This document shows, piece by piece, positions 17,933 through 27,056 of a DNA stretch of 64,000 nucleotides (its first letter is position 1; each line of letters starts with the position of its first letter). This stretch comes from Lysobacter sp. K5869. Lineage in GTDB: Bacteria; Pseudomonadota; Gammaproteobacteria; Xanthomonadales; Xanthomonadaceae. The stretch covers positions 1,240,001-1,304,000 of the forward strand of contig NZ_CP072597.1 in assembly GCF_018847975.1 (NCBI RefSeq), written 5' to 3'. The position numbers were made by a program, and so were the translations under genes. The notes under the pieces are model-generated. The model was not told the origin of the DNA. It did not search any database and worked only from the letters and a program-made list of their open reading frames with translations.

Positions 17933-18799
17933 TTACTTGCCCTTCGGCTTCGACGCCTGCACCGATTCGCTCTCGACCACCATGTCGAGCACGTAGGCCA
18001 CCGACGATGCGTCGGCCGGCGGGTTCTTGATGTCGAACTTCTTCACCCGCACCACGTTGCGGATGCCGGCTTCGTGGGTGTAGCCCTCGATGTCTTGATA
18101 CAGGAACTGCCACTCGCCTTCCGGCTTCACCACCACGCCGTTGGCGTCGTACTTGCGTTCGCGCGCCCACAGGCACTGGTGGTTCGGCATCAGCGGGTGC
18201 GGGCAGTCGCGCAGCTGCGAATCCACTTCCAGGAACACGGTCGCGCCCGGACCGCCGTAGCGGGTTTCCGCGGTCGGCTCGCCGCTCAGCGCGAGCTTGG
18301 CGCCGCTGGCGGTGGTCAGCAGCAGGCGCGGCGCCGGCGCTTCGCCTTCGATGGCGAAGCCGGCGTTGCCCTTGAGCTGTTCGCTGATCGCGGTGTCCAT
18401 CTGCATCAGGCGCTGGTCTTGGCAGGCCATCAGCGTGGTTTGGAATTCGCCGATCTCGATGCGGTCGCCGGCGAGCTTGAAGCCCGCGCCGATGTGGTTG
18501 CAGCCGCCGGACACGCCGAGCTTGTCGCCGTTGAAGCTCAGCTTCAGGCCGTACTTGCCTTCGCGCTGCAGCAGCGCGATGGGCTTGCCGGCGGCGTCGG
18601 TGGCGGTGTCGAGATTCCAGGTGTAGCCGCGCAGATCGACGCTGGCGGCCGGCGCCGGATCGGCCTTGACCGCGGCCGGCGCGGCGCCGTCGGCGGGTTT
18701 GGCGGCGGTGGCGTCGGGCGAGGTGGAGGGCGCGGCGCAGGCGGCGAGCAGGACGGTCGACAGCGCGGCGGCGAGAACGAGGTGGCGTTGGATTTTCAT
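17933..18799 (-). CDS. META-domain lipoprotein, paralog 1
   Basis: 288 residues from ATG 18799. The signal peptide ends in a lipobox (LLAACAAP), so the mature protein is a lipoprotein. An Ala/Pro/Asp linker precedes a META-like domain (DLRGYTWNLDTATDAAGKPI, KLGVSGGCNHIGAGFKL, TTLMACQD, the heat-inducible HslJ-type pattern). A C-terminal region with paired Cys (DCPHPLMPNHQCLWARERKY) resembles the DUF4377 domain often fused to META. A clear paralog lies immediately upstream (18894-19889). Function unknown; HslJ-type proteins have been linked to stress and antibiotic tolerance. Confidence 0.8.
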   Translation of the reverse strand: MKIQRHLVLAAALSTVLLAACAAPSTSPDATAAKPADGAAPAAVKADPAPAASVDLRGYTWNLDTATDAAGKPIALLQREGKYGLKLSFNGDKLGVSGGCNHIGAGFKLAGDRIEIGEFQTTLMACQDQRLMQMDTAISEQLKGNAGFAIEGEAPAPRLLLTTASGAKLALSGEPTAETRYGGPGATVFLEVDSQLRDCPHPLMPNHQCLWARERKYDANGVVVKPEGEWQFLYQDIEGYTHEAGIRNVVRVKKFDIKNPPADASSVAYVLDMVVESESVQASKPKGK

Positions 18800-18893
18800 G
18801 GGGCGCAATGATCCGGGTTGAGTCGCGAAAACCAGATGAACGCGGCCCCGTGCGCAACGGGGTTTTGCGCGTTCAGCCGCGGGTCGGGCGCGC

Positions 18894-19889
18894 TCAGCGG
18901 TTTTCGTGCACCGCTTTCGCGGACGCGGTCTTGCCTGGATCCCGCGTATCCGGCGCATGCGCCGGCGCGCTCGGCGCGACCGCGCCGGCGAGGGGGATCG
19001 TGCGCTGCACGAGATAGGTACCGCGGCGCATCGGATGCGAGCCCGGCGGCGGCGCGTAGTAATCCAACACCAACGCCTCGTGCGTGCCGGGCCGATGGCG
19101 GTAATCGCGGATCGCGTCGGCGAAGCGGTACCAGTCCGAGACCGGGCGCAGTTGCGCGTCGGTGCTCAGACGGCGCACCCACAGGCAGCGCGGTTCGCCG
19201 AAAACGTCGTCGCAGTTGCGTTCGTCCGGCGCGATCTCCAACACCAGCGGCAGCGCCCGCGCGCCCCATACCGCGTCGGTGGTCTGCAGCACGAAGCGCG
19301 AGCCGTCGCTGCTGGTCAGGCGCAGGCGCTGGCGTACGCCCTCGCCGTCGAGGGCGAAGCGGAACGGCGGCGACAGGTGGACGCGCGCCGGAGTCGCGGC
19401 GCCGGAGGCGCGCGCGTCCAGACAGCCGACCGTCGTTTGCGCGGTGTCGGGCGCTTCGATCCGGTCGCCGTCGATGCGGTAGGCGCCGAACATATCGCCG
19501 CATTGGCCGGTGATGCTCAAGCGCTTGTTCGGGCCGAACTGCAAATAGATCTGCAGGTGTCGGTCGGGTTGCAGTTCCGGAATCGGCCGGTCGTCGGGGC
19601 CGGTCGCGGTCAGCACCTGCCAGCGATAGCCCTCCAGGCCCTGGTTGGCGGCCGGCGCGGCCGGCAGCGGCGGCGCCGGCGGCTGCAACGGTTTAGCCGG
19701 CATCGGCGGCGGTGGCGGCAGGGTCGCCGCGGCGGGCGGCGTCTCGCCGGGTTGCGCGGTCGCGGCCGATTGCGTGCCGCTTTCGGCCGCGGCGCAAGCG
19801 AGCAGGACGCTGCCGGCCGCGGCGCACGTCAGCGCGCGCAGCAGGGGGCGGCCGGAGCCGCGAGGGATACGGCGGACTAAGTCGAGCAT
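18894..19889 (-). CDS. META-domain lipoprotein, paralog 2
   Basis: 331 residues from ATG 19889 (a start at 19958 or 19946 is also open). The N-terminal hydrophobic stretch ends in LLACAAAES, a lipobox. A Pro-rich linker leads to LEGYRWQVLTATGPDDRPIPEL and RLSITGQCGDMFGAYRI, parallel to the META region of the downstream paralog. The C-terminal part NCDDVFGEPRCLWVRRLS with a Cys pair again matches that paralog. Tandem duplication followed by strong divergence is the simplest explanation. Likely an envelope lipoprotein of unknown function. Confidence 0.75.
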   Translation of the reverse strand: MLDLVRRIPRGSGRPLLRALTCAAAGSVLLACAAAESGTQSAATAQPGETPPAAATLPPPPPMPAKPLQPPAPPLPAAPAANQGLEGYRWQVLTATGPDDRPIPELQPDRHLQIYLQFGPNKRLSITGQCGDMFGAYRIDGDRIEAPDTAQTTVGCLDARASGAATPARVHLSPPFRFALDGEGVRQRLRLTSSDGSRFVLQTTDAVWGARALPLVLEIAPDERNCDDVFGEPRCLWVRRLSTDAQLRPVSDWYRFADAIRDYRHRPGTHEALVLDYYAPPPGSHPMRRGTYLVQRTIPLAGAVAPSAPAHAPDTRDPGKTASAKAVHENR

Positions 19890-20021
19890 GAGGGCCGGCG
19901 CAATAGGGACAGCGCACAGCGTGCAGCCATCCCGTCGCGCAGACATGCGTGCGATCACATTATCGAAGCTTCGTACAAGCGGCCGCGGTATCCGGCGTCC
20001 CGCCCGGAGCGCGGACGCCGC

Positions 20022-20534
20022 TCACTTCTCCGGCTTGGCGAACTTCTGCGCCAGCGCGCGCTGCGCCTGGGCGAGGTCGAGCTTCGCCGGCGCGCCGTCG
20101 TCGTCGTCGGACTCGCCCGGCAACGCCACGCCGCCGGCATCGTCGGCGATCACTGCATCGAGGTGCTCAAGCAACTGCGCCGGCGCCACCACCGCGCATT
20201 GCATGCCGGTGTCGGGAAACACGCCGACGCCGACGCCGTCCGCGCTCATCGCCGCGGCCGCGCGTTCGCGCCACGTAGCGAGTTCGCGCATCGCCGGCGC
20301 GTAGCCCGCGAGCTTGGGCGCCTGCGCCAGCGCGGCGCGCGCGGTCGCCGCCGACGGCCACGCCGGCAGCAATTCCTGGCCGTCCTCGTCGAACAAGGTC
20401 AGCAAGTAGTCGCCGGATTCGGCGACCCAGAAGCGGCCCTCGCGCGCCACCGCGGCCACGAAGGCGGCGTAGCGCTCCGGCGAGGACAGCGCTTGGTCGT
20501 CGAGCAGTTCCTGTTCCCAGTGCGGATCGGTCAT
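20022..20534 (-). CDS. DUF2750-like protein
   Basis: 170 residues from ATG 20534. The N-terminal 100 residues (LSSPERYAAFVAAVAREGRFW, SGDYLLTLFDEDGQELLPAWPS) resemble DUF2750 proteins, small cytoplasmic proteins of unknown role. The C-terminal tail is acidic (SDDDDG) then Ala/Gln/Lys-rich. The stop of uppP is 10 bp downstream of its own stop-side partner, so it may be read together with the preceding uppP transcript. Confidence 0.65.
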   Translation of the reverse strand: MTDPHWEQELLDDQALSSPERYAAFVAAVAREGRFWVAESGDYLLTLFDEDGQELLPAWPSAATARAALAQAPKLAGYAPAMRELATWRERAAAAMSADGVGVGVFPDTGMQCAVVAPAQLLEHLDAVIADDAGGVALPGESDDDDGAPAKLDLAQAQRALAQKFAKPEK

Positions 20535-20544
20535 GGCGGTGTCC

Positions 20545-21351
20545 TCAGGCGCCGCTCGGCATCAGCAGCAACAGCGCGGCGCCGAACGCGACGCGGTAGA
20601 TCGCGAACGCGGTGAAGCGGTGGCTCTGGATGTAGCGCAGCAGCCATTTGACCGCGATGAAGGCGGTCACCGCCGAGGCGACGAAGGCCACGCCGAGCGC
20701 GCTCCAGTCCTCCTGCGCCGCGGCCGGGGTGCCGACCACGCCGAGCAGCTCGTAGGCGCTGGCGGCGAACATGGTCGGGATGCCGACCAGGAACGCGAAC
20801 TCGGTCGCCGCCGCGCGCGAAGTGGTGCCGGCCAGCAAGGCGACGAAGATCGTCGCCGCCGAGCGCGAGGTGCCCGGAAACACGCCGGCCACGACCTGGG
20901 CGATGCCGACCAGGGCCGCGACCGTCCAGGTGATCTCGCTGCGTTCGCCGAGCGCGGCCGCGCGCTTGGCGGCGAAGTGTTCGGCCGCGACCATCCACAC
21001 GCCGCCCAGCACCAGCGCCCAAGCGATCGGGGTGACGTGGTCGGGCAGGGTGAAGCCGGCCTTCTTGACCACGATCCCGAGCACCGCGGTGATGCCGAAG
21101 GCGAGGCCGAGCTTGAGCAGGTAATCCAGGTTGTCGCGCTGAGTGAAGCCCAGCGCCAGTCCCCACAAGCGCTTCCAGTAGATCGCCACCACCGCGAGGA
21201 TCGCGCCGGCCTGGATCGAGATGTTGAACAAGTCCGAGCGCGCGCCGAGCCAGTGCTGGGCGATCAGCAAGTGGCCGGTGCTGGAGATCGGGAGGAATTC
21301 GGTGATGCCTTCGATGATGCCGAGGAGGAGGGCGGCTAGGAGGTCAGTCAT
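20545..21351 (-). CDS. uppP: Undecaprenyl-diphosphatase
   Basis: 268 residues from ATG 21351. Multi-pass membrane protein with both BacA/UppP signatures: GIIEGITEFLPISSTGHLL near the N-terminus (catalytic E and SSTGH) and FPGTSRSAATIF in the middle. It dephosphorylates undecaprenyl pyrophosphate at the outer face of the inner membrane so that the carrier lipid can be reused for peptidoglycan and surface polymer synthesis; overproduction gives bacitracin resistance. The gene diverges from glnA, with an inverted repeat, an NtrC site and a sigma-54 promoter in the shared upstream region. Confidence 0.95.
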   Translation of the reverse strand: MTDLLAALLLGIIEGITEFLPISSTGHLLIAQHWLGARSDLFNISIQAGAILAVVAIYWKRLWGLALGFTQRDNLDYLLKLGLAFGITAVLGIVVKKAGFTLPDHVTPIAWALVLGGVWMVAAEHFAAKRAAALGERSEITWTVAALVGIAQVVAGVFPGTSRSAATIFVALLAGTTSRAAATEFAFLVGIPTMFAASAYELLGVVGTPAAAQEDWSALGVAFVASAVTAFIAVKWLLRYIQSHRFTAFAIYRVAFGAALLLLMPSGA

Positions 21352-21436
21352 GCTTGGGGGGTGAAGGGAATGAGGGGAATGAGGGGAGCGGGGAATGGAT
21401 GGAGCGGGGCGGCGGGCAGGATAGCCGATGCGGCGT

Positions 21437-21453
21437 TGCACTAAATTGGTGCG
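21437..21453. promoter_or_regulatory. NtrC binding site upstream of glnA
   Basis: TGCACTAAATTGGTGCG matches the NtrC consensus TGCACY-N5-GGTGCA in all but the last base. It sits about 92 bp upstream of the sigma-54 promoter, a normal enhancer distance, and implies activation of glnA under nitrogen limitation. Confidence 0.85.
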
Positions 21454-21544
21454 TGGTAGCGGTTTTCTGATTCTTTTTGGTGCCTTGTGGGGCTGGGACG
21501 ATCTGGGGTGACTGAATAATCAAGGGTTTAGGATCGGATTTGTG

Positions 21545-21561
21545 TTGGCACGCCCCTTGCT
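21545..21561 (+). promoter_or_regulatory. Sigma-54 promoter of glnA
   Basis: TTGGCACG-CCCC-TTGCT is essentially the sigma-54 consensus, with GG at 21547-21548 and GC at 21559-21560 in the required 10-bp spacing. It lies 70 bp before the glnA start. Confidence 0.93.
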
Positions 21562-21630
21562 TTCTCTACAACGTCACCGCGTTCCCGCCATTCCCCGCTC
21601 CCCTCATTCCCTTCATTCCCGGATCCAACC

Positions 21631-23040
21631 ATGTCCCTCGAACACGTCGAAAAGCTCATCAAGGACCACAAGGTCGAATTCGTCGATCTGCGCTTCACCG
21701 ACATGCGTGGCGTGCAGCATCACGTGACCTTCCCCAAGTCGATCGTCGAGCCGAGCCTGTTCGAGGACGGCAAGATGTTCGACGGTTCCTCGATCAGCGG
21801 CTGGAAGGGCATCAACGAGTCGGACATGATCCTGCTGCCCGACGCCTCGACCGCGTTCCTGGATCCGTTCACCGCCGATCCGACCGTCGTGCTGACCTGC
21901 GACATCCTCGACCCGGCCACCATGCAGGCCTACTCGCGCGACCCGCGCGGCGTGGCCAAGCGCGCCGAGGCCTACCTCAAGTCCAGCGGCGTCGCCGATC
22001 AGGCCTTCTTCGGCCCTGAACCCGAGTTCTTCATCTTCGACTCGGTGCGTTACGCCAACGACATGGGCCACACCTTCTTCCACATCGATTCGGAAGAAGC
22101 CGCGTGGAACTCGGGCCGCGAATACGAAGGCGGCAACAGCGGCTACCGTCCGGGCGTGAAGGGCGGCTACTTCCCGGTCGCGCCGCTCGACTCGCTGCAC
22201 GACATCCGCGCCGAGATGTGCAAGACGCTGGAACAGGTCGGCATCGAAGTCGAAGTGCACCACCACGAAGTCGCCAACGCCGGCCAGTGCGAGATCGGCA
22301 CCAAGTTCAACTCGCTGGTCGCCAAGGCCGACGAGCTGTTGACGATGAAGTACATCATCAAGAACGTCGCCCACCGCAACGGCAAGACCGCGACCTTCAT
22401 GCCCAAGCCGATCGTCGGCGACAACGGCAGCGGCATGCACGTGCACCAGTCCTTCGCCAAGGGCGGCGTCAACCTGTTCTCCGGCGACGGCTATGGCGGC
22501 CTGTCGCAGATGGCGCTGTGGTACATCGGCGGCGTGTTCAAGCACGCGCGCGCCATCAACGCCTTCACCAACTCGGGCACCAACAGCTACAAGCGCCTGG
22601 TGCCGGGCTTCGAGGCGCCGGTGATGCTGGCCTACTCGGCCCGCAACCGCTCGGCGAGCTGCCGCATTCCGTACGTCGCCAACCCGAAGGCGCGCCGCAT
22701 CGAAATGCGCTTTCCCGACCCGATCCAGTCGGGCTACCTGACCTTCGCCGCGCTGATGATGGCCGGCCTGGACGGCATCAAGAACCAGATCGACCCGGGC
22801 GCGCCGAGCGACAAGGATCTCTACGACCTGCCGCCGGAAGAAGAGAAGGGCATCCCGACCGTGTGCCACTCGCTCGATCAGGCCCTGGAAGCGCTGGACA
22901 AGGACCGCGACTTCCTCAAGGCCGGCGGCGTGTTCACCGACGACTTCATCGACAGCTACATCGCGCTGAAGATGCAGGAAGTGACCAAGTTCCGCGCGGC
23001 GACGCATCCGCTGGAATATCAGATGTACTACGCCGTCTAA
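21631..23040 (+). CDS. glnA: Glutamine synthetase, type I
   Basis: 469 residues, the usual GSI length. Recognisable elements: [17 protein letters not shown] (latch and early active site), [24 protein letters not shown] (metal and glutamate binding), [11 protein letters not shown], and the adenylylation site Tyr398 in LYDLPPEE. It condenses glutamate, ammonia and ATP to glutamine. The promoter is sigma-54/NtrC type, so expression should rise under nitrogen limitation; the Tyr398 loop indicates further control by GlnE-type adenylylation. PII and AmtB, its usual regulatory partners, are 1.7 kb downstream. Confidence 0.98.
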   Translation: MSLEHVEKLIKDHKVEFVDLRFTDMRGVQHHVTFPKSIVEPSLFEDGKMFDGSSISGWKGINESDMILLPDASTAFLDPFTADPTVVLTCDILDPATMQAYSRDPRGVAKRAEAYLKSSGVADQAFFGPEPEFFIFDSVRYANDMGHTFFHIDSEEAAWNSGREYEGGNSGYRPGVKGGYFPVAPLDSLHDIRAEMCKTLEQVGIEVEVHHHEVANAGQCEIGTKFNSLVAKADELLTMKYIIKNVAHRNGKTATFMPKPIVGDNGSGMHVHQSFAKGGVNLFSGDGYGGLSQMALWYIGGVFKHARAINAFTNSGTNSYKRLVPGFEAPVMLAYSARNRSASCRIPYVANPKARRIEMRFPDPIQSGYLTFAALMMAGLDGIKNQIDPGAPSDKDLYDLPPEEEKGIPTVCHSLDQALEALDKDRDFLKAGGVFTDDFIDSYIALKMQEVTKFRAATHPLEYQMYYAV

Positions 23041-23172
23041 CGCGGCGCCCGCAGCGCGGCCGAACCCGCGGCCGCGCTGCAATCGACAACGATCGTATCC
23101 CCAGGGCGGCGGCCTCGCGCCGGCGCCCGCGGGCCTTGCTTTGGGTTTTTCCACGAAGGAGCGCGGCGACCG

Positions 23173-23628
23173 ATGCAGATCCGAGCCGGCCAACTCGACC
23201 GTCCCGAGGTGATCGCGTTGCTGCGCGAACACCTGCAAGGCATGGCCGAACTGTCGCCGCCGGAGAGCATCCACGCGCTCGACCTCGACCGCCTCAAGCA
23301 TCCGGACATTAGCTTCTGGAGCGCGTGGGACGGCGACGACCTGCTCGGCTGCGGCGCGCTCAAGCGGCTCGACGCCGGCCACGGCGAAATCAAATCGATG
23401 CGCACCGCCGATGCGCATCGCCGCCGCGGCGTGGCCGCGGCGATGCTCGAACACCTGCTCGAAGAAGCCGCGCGGCGCGAGTACCGGCGATTGAGCCTGG
23501 AAACCGGCTCGATGGAAGGATTCGAGCCGGCGCGCAGGTTGTACGCGCGTTACGGCTTCGACTACTGCGGGCCATTCGCCGATTATCGCGACGACCCCAA
23601 CAGCGTGTTCATGAGCAAGGCGTTGTAA
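23173..23628 (+). CDS. GNAT family N-acetyltransferase
   Basis: 151 residues from ATG 23173 with AGGAGCG upstream. The acetyl-CoA binding signature is clear: IKSMRTADAHRRRGVAAAML (R/Q-x-x-G-x-G/A pattern), preceded by LLGCGALKRLDAGHGE and followed by LSLETGSMEGFEPARRLYARYGF, the usual C-terminal motif B with Tyr. Cytoplasmic acetyltransferase of unknown acceptor. A good terminator follows the stop. Confidence 0.88.
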   Translation: MQIRAGQLDRPEVIALLREHLQGMAELSPPESIHALDLDRLKHPDISFWSAWDGDDLLGCGALKRLDAGHGEIKSMRTADAHRRRGVAAAMLEHLLEEAARREYRRLSLETGSMEGFEPARRLYARYGFDYCGPFADYRDDPNSVFMSKAL

Positions 23629-23634
23629 CCCGCA

Positions 23635-23670
23635 CGGCCCGAAGCGAACGCTTCGGGCCGCGTTCGTTTT
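23635..23670 (+). terminator. Rho-independent terminator after the GNAT gene
   Basis: Perfect 12-bp inverted repeat CGGCCCGAAGCG / CGCTTCGGGCCG (23635-23646 and 23649-23660) followed by CGTTCGTTTT, within 10 bp of the stop codon. It isolates the torF-glnK-amtB group from the upstream gene. Confidence 0.9.
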
Positions 23671-23851
23671 AGCGGTTCGCTTTTTCGATCACCACCAATC
23701 AGGAGGACGCGCACGACGGGCCCAACCCGCCGCAGGGCGGCTTGTTTCCGAAAAAAGCGCAGGGGCGACAACGAAGCGCCCCGCGACCGCGACACGTACC
23801 GAGCACGAACCAATGACCGGGGAGGGGCCACCGTTATGAGGAGCCTGCGTC

Positions 23852-24691
23852 ATGTCGTCTCACACCAGCGAAACCACCACCGATGCCGTCGCCACCACGG
23901 CGTCCCGCGTCAGGACGACGCCCGCACACGCTCCGATCCACGTCCAAGCGCTGCGCCGCGCCGCGCTCGCCTGCGCGCTCGCCTGCGCGGCGTCGCCGGC
24001 CTTCGCCGGCACGTCGGGCTCGGTCGCGCTGACCACGGACTATCTGTTCCGCGGCGTGTCCCAGACCAACCAGAAACCGGCGCTGCAGGCCGGCATCGAG
24101 TACGCGCACGACAGCGGCTTCTACGTCGGCGCCTGGGGCAGCAACGTCAGTTGGCTGTCGGATACGGTCGTCGTCGGCGACGACATCTCCAACAGCCTGG
24201 AGCTCGACGGTTACGTGGGCTATCGCGGCAAGGCCGGGGAGCTCTTCTCCTACGACGTCGGCGCGCTGACCTACTACTACCCGGGCGACTATCCCTCGGG
24301 CTTCAACAGCCCCAACACGACGGAGATCTACCTCGGCGGCACGCTCGCGCCGAGCGAGACGGTGTCGATCGGGCTCAAGTACTCCTACGCCGTCACCGAT
24401 CTGTTCGGCTACGCCGATTCCGACGGCTCGGGTTATCTCGACGCCAGCCTCAACTGGACCTTCCAGCCGGGCTGGACGCTGAACCTGCACGGCGGCAAGC
24501 AGTGGATCGAGAACAACAAAGCCTACGAGTACACCGACTGGAAGCTCGGCGTGACCAAGAGCTTCGACAACGGCTTTTCGGTCGCCGCCGCCTACAGCGA
24601 CACCGATGCCGAGAAATCGCTCTACACCAACGCGCACGACAACTTCTTGGCCGATAGCGCCTTCACCCTGACCGTCAGCAAGTCGTTCTGA
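23852..24691 (+). CDS. TorF family putative porin
   Basis: 279 residues. The N-terminus is unusual: about 30 polar residues precede the hydrophobic signal core (ALRRAALACALACAASPAFA), so the signal peptide is extended or the true start is not visible; there is no later in-frame Met before the core. The mature part (GSVALTTDYLFRGVSQTNQKP) is the diagnostic start of TorF-like beta-barrels, and the protein ends in VSKSF with a terminal Phe. It is probably an outer-membrane channel. Members of this family commonly precede glnK-amtB, as here, suggesting a role in passage of small nitrogen compounds. Confidence 0.85.
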   Translation: MSSHTSETTTDAVATTASRVRTTPAHAPIHVQALRRAALACALACAASPAFAGTSGSVALTTDYLFRGVSQTNQKPALQAGIEYAHDSGFYVGAWGSNVSWLSDTVVVGDDISNSLELDGYVGYRGKAGELFSYDVGALTYYYPGDYPSGFNSPNTTEIYLGGTLAPSETVSIGLKYSYAVTDLFGYADSDGSGYLDASLNWTFQPGWTLNLHGGKQWIENNKAYEYTDWKLGVTKSFDNGFSVAAAYSDTDAEKSLYTNAHDNFLADSAFTLTVSKSF

Positions 24692-25066
<375 letters not shown>

Positions 25067-25088
25067 CCCCGGCCTGCGAGAAATCCTC

Positions 25089-26471
25089 ATGAAGTACGCG
25101 ACGACGTTCGATTCCCGCTCGCGCGAGCGGATGTGCAAGACGATGTGGGCCGCGCTGCCGCTGGCGGCGCTGCTGGCCTTCGCTCCGGCCCACGCGCAAG
25201 ACGCGGCGGCGGCCGCCGAGGCGGTAAAACCGGTGGTCGACAAGGGCGATGTGGCCTGGATGCTGACCTCGACCTTGCTGGTGTTGTTGATGACCGTGCC
25301 CGGCCTCGCGCTGTTCTACGGCGGGCTGGTGCGCTCGAAGAACGTGCTGTCGGTGCTGATGCAAGTGCTGGCGGTGTTCTCGCTGATCGTGCTGCTGTGG
25401 GTGACCTACGGCTATTCGCTGGCCTTCGCCGGCGGCAACGCCTTCATCGGCAGCTTCGACAAGCTGTTCCTCAAGGGCGTGAACAAGGAATCGCTGGCGG
25501 CCACCTTCAGCGCCGGCGTGTCCCTGCCCGAGTACGTGTTCGTGGCGTTCCAGTCGACCTTCGCCGGCATCACCGGCGCGCTGATCGTCGGCGCCTTCGC
25601 CGAACGCATCAAGTTCGCCGCGGTGCTGCTGTTCGCGGCGATCTGGTTCACCTTCGCGTACCTGCCGATCGCGCACATGGTCTGGTACGGGCCGGACGGT
25701 TTCTTGTTCGCCAAGGGCGCGATCGACTTCGCCGGCGGCACGGTGGTGCACATCAACGCCGGCATCGCCGGTCTGGTCGGCGCCTACTTCGTCGGCAAGC
25801 GCGTGGGCTACGGACGCGAAGCGCTGAAGCCGCACAACGTCACCTTCACCATGATCGGCGCGTCGCTGCTGTGGGTGGGCTGGTTCGGCTTCAACGCCGG
25901 TTCCAACCTGGAAGCCACGGCGGGCGCGGCGCTGGCCTTCCTCAACACCTTGCTCGCCACCGCGGCGGCGGCGTTGGCGTGGAGCCTGGTGGAGAAGATC
26001 GTCAAGGGCAAATCGTCGATGCTCGGCGGCGCTTCGGGCGTAGTCGCGGGTTTGGTCGCGATCACCCCGGCCTGCGGCACGGTCGGCCCGTTCGGCGCCA
26101 TCGCCATCGGCGCGATCGCCGGCGCGGCCTGCGTGTGGGGCGTGCACGGGCTCAAGCGCCTGCTGCGCGCGGACGACGCGCTCGACGTGTTCGGCGTGCA
26201 CGGCCTCGGCGGCATCATCGGCGCGCTGTTGACCGGCGTGTTCAGCGCGCCCGCGCTCGGCGGTTTCGGCCTCGGCGCGGGCAACGACAGCATCGCCGCG
26301 CAGGTCGGCGTGCAGGCGCTGAGCGTGGGCATCACCGTGGTCTGGTCGGGTGTGGTGTCGGTGGTCGCCTTCGTCATCGTCAAGGCCGTGGTCGGCCTGC
26401 GCGTGGCCGAGGAAGCCGAACGCGAAGGCCTGGACATCACCACGCACGGCGAATCGGCGTACGAAAGCTGA
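25089..26471 (+). CDS. amtB: Ammonium transporter
   Basis: 460 residues from ATG 25089. A cleaved signal peptide (LPLAALLAFAPAHAQ) precedes the first transmembrane helix, as in E. coli AmtB. Family motifs: FYGGLVRSKNVLSVLMQ, FAGGTVVHINAGIAGLVGA, LLWVGWFGFNAGSN, and DDALDVFGVHGLGGIIGALLTG containing the second pore histidine. It carries ammonium or ammonia across the inner membrane as a trimer gated by GlnK. A CCCCTCTCCC hairpin follows the stop. Confidence 0.97.
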   Translation: MKYATTFDSRSRERMCKTMWAALPLAALLAFAPAHAQDAAAAAEAVKPVVDKGDVAWMLTSTLLVLLMTVPGLALFYGGLVRSKNVLSVLMQVLAVFSLIVLLWVTYGYSLAFAGGNAFIGSFDKLFLKGVNKESLAATFSAGVSLPEYVFVAFQSTFAGITGALIVGAFAERIKFAAVLLFAAIWFTFAYLPIAHMVWYGPDGFLFAKGAIDFAGGTVVHINAGIAGLVGAYFVGKRVGYGREALKPHNVTFTMIGASLLWVGWFGFNAGSNLEATAGAALAFLNTLLATAAAALAWSLVEKIVKGKSSMLGGASGVVAGLVAITPACGTVGPFGAIAIGAIAGAACVWGVHGLKRLLRADDALDVFGVHGLGGIIGALLTGVFSAPALGGFGLGAGNDSIAAQVGVQALSVGITVVWSGVVSVVAFVIVKAVVGLRVAEEAEREGLDITTHGESAYES

Positions 26472-26479
26472 GTCGAACG

Positions 26480-26503
26480 CCCCTCTCCCGACTGGGAGAG
26501 GGG
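26480..26503 (+). terminator. Hairpin after amtB
   Basis: Perfect 10-bp stem CCCCTCTCCC / GGGAGAGGGG with a 4-nt loop, starting 9 bp beyond the stop. No T-run, so a weak or Rho-assisted terminator. Confidence 0.6.
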
Positions 26504-26515
26504 CCGGTATCCGCG

Positions 26516-26601
26516 TGTAGGAGCGGCGTGAGCCGCGACCACGACACCTCGCTTACGACGCAACCCGATAGAACGCGATCGCGGCTCGCGCCGCTCCTAC
26601 A
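26516..26601. repeat. REPIN (inverted pair of GTAG-type REP sequences), short form
   Basis: Starts TGTAGGAGCGGCGTGAGCCG and ends with the reverse complement CGGCTCGCGCCGCTCCTACA, about 86 bp in all. GTAG followed by a GC palindrome is the signature of REP elements moved by RAYT (TnpA-REP) transposases. It lies in the 585-bp gap after amtB (26472-27056), which otherwise holds only the operator at 26916. Confidence 0.85.
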
Positions 26602-26915
26602 GTCGCTGCGACGGGACGATGCAGTTGTGTGCACACCATCGCAACGCGCGAGCGCAGAACCCGCGCCGCACCCGCGCAACCCGCGTGATGCGCTGCGCAA
26701 TCCACGAACGTATACGTTTCAGCGCCGCCGCCCTTGCGCGCGCGCCGCAGGCACGACTTTGGTCTAAGCCCTCATCGCATCGCGTCGCGATGAAAACGCT
26801 TACCGTCCGCCAACGCGTGATCCGCATCACGCAAGCGCCGCACGCCTGTCCTGTCCCGCGCAGTCGACGATTTCCGCTGAAATCGTGCTGCATCGCCGCA
26901 TACTGTCCGCTTTGT

Positions 26916-26929
26916 TGACAGCGCTGTCA
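26916..26929. promoter_or_regulatory. LacI-type operator upstream of the second TonB receptor
   Basis: Perfect palindrome TGACAGCGCTGTCA, fitting the same TGACARCGYTGTCA pattern as the site at 10013. It is 128 bp before the receptor start. The LacI-family gene at 31632-32657 in this locus is the obvious candidate regulator. Confidence 0.75.
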
Positions 26930-27056
26930 TGACCGGGCTAAAAGCTCCGCGCATCTTTCGGCCGGCTCCGTCGCAGGGGGCGTCCGCGCCGCGCTCGCCA
27001 CAAAACACCACGACAACACGACCGGCTCGCGCCGGCCCCGGGGAGGGGATGTTCCG

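Larger units (their letters stand above)
21376..21610. repeat. Inverted repeat flanking the glnA promoter
   Basis: A 23-bp perfect inverted repeat: purine-rich arm at 21376-21398 (starts GGAATGAGGGGAGCGG) and its complement at 21588-21610. The arms enclose the NtrC site and the sigma-54 promoter. Purine/pyrimidine arms of similar composition recur at 41829-41934, 57255-57304 and 62847-62931. Confidence 0.85.
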
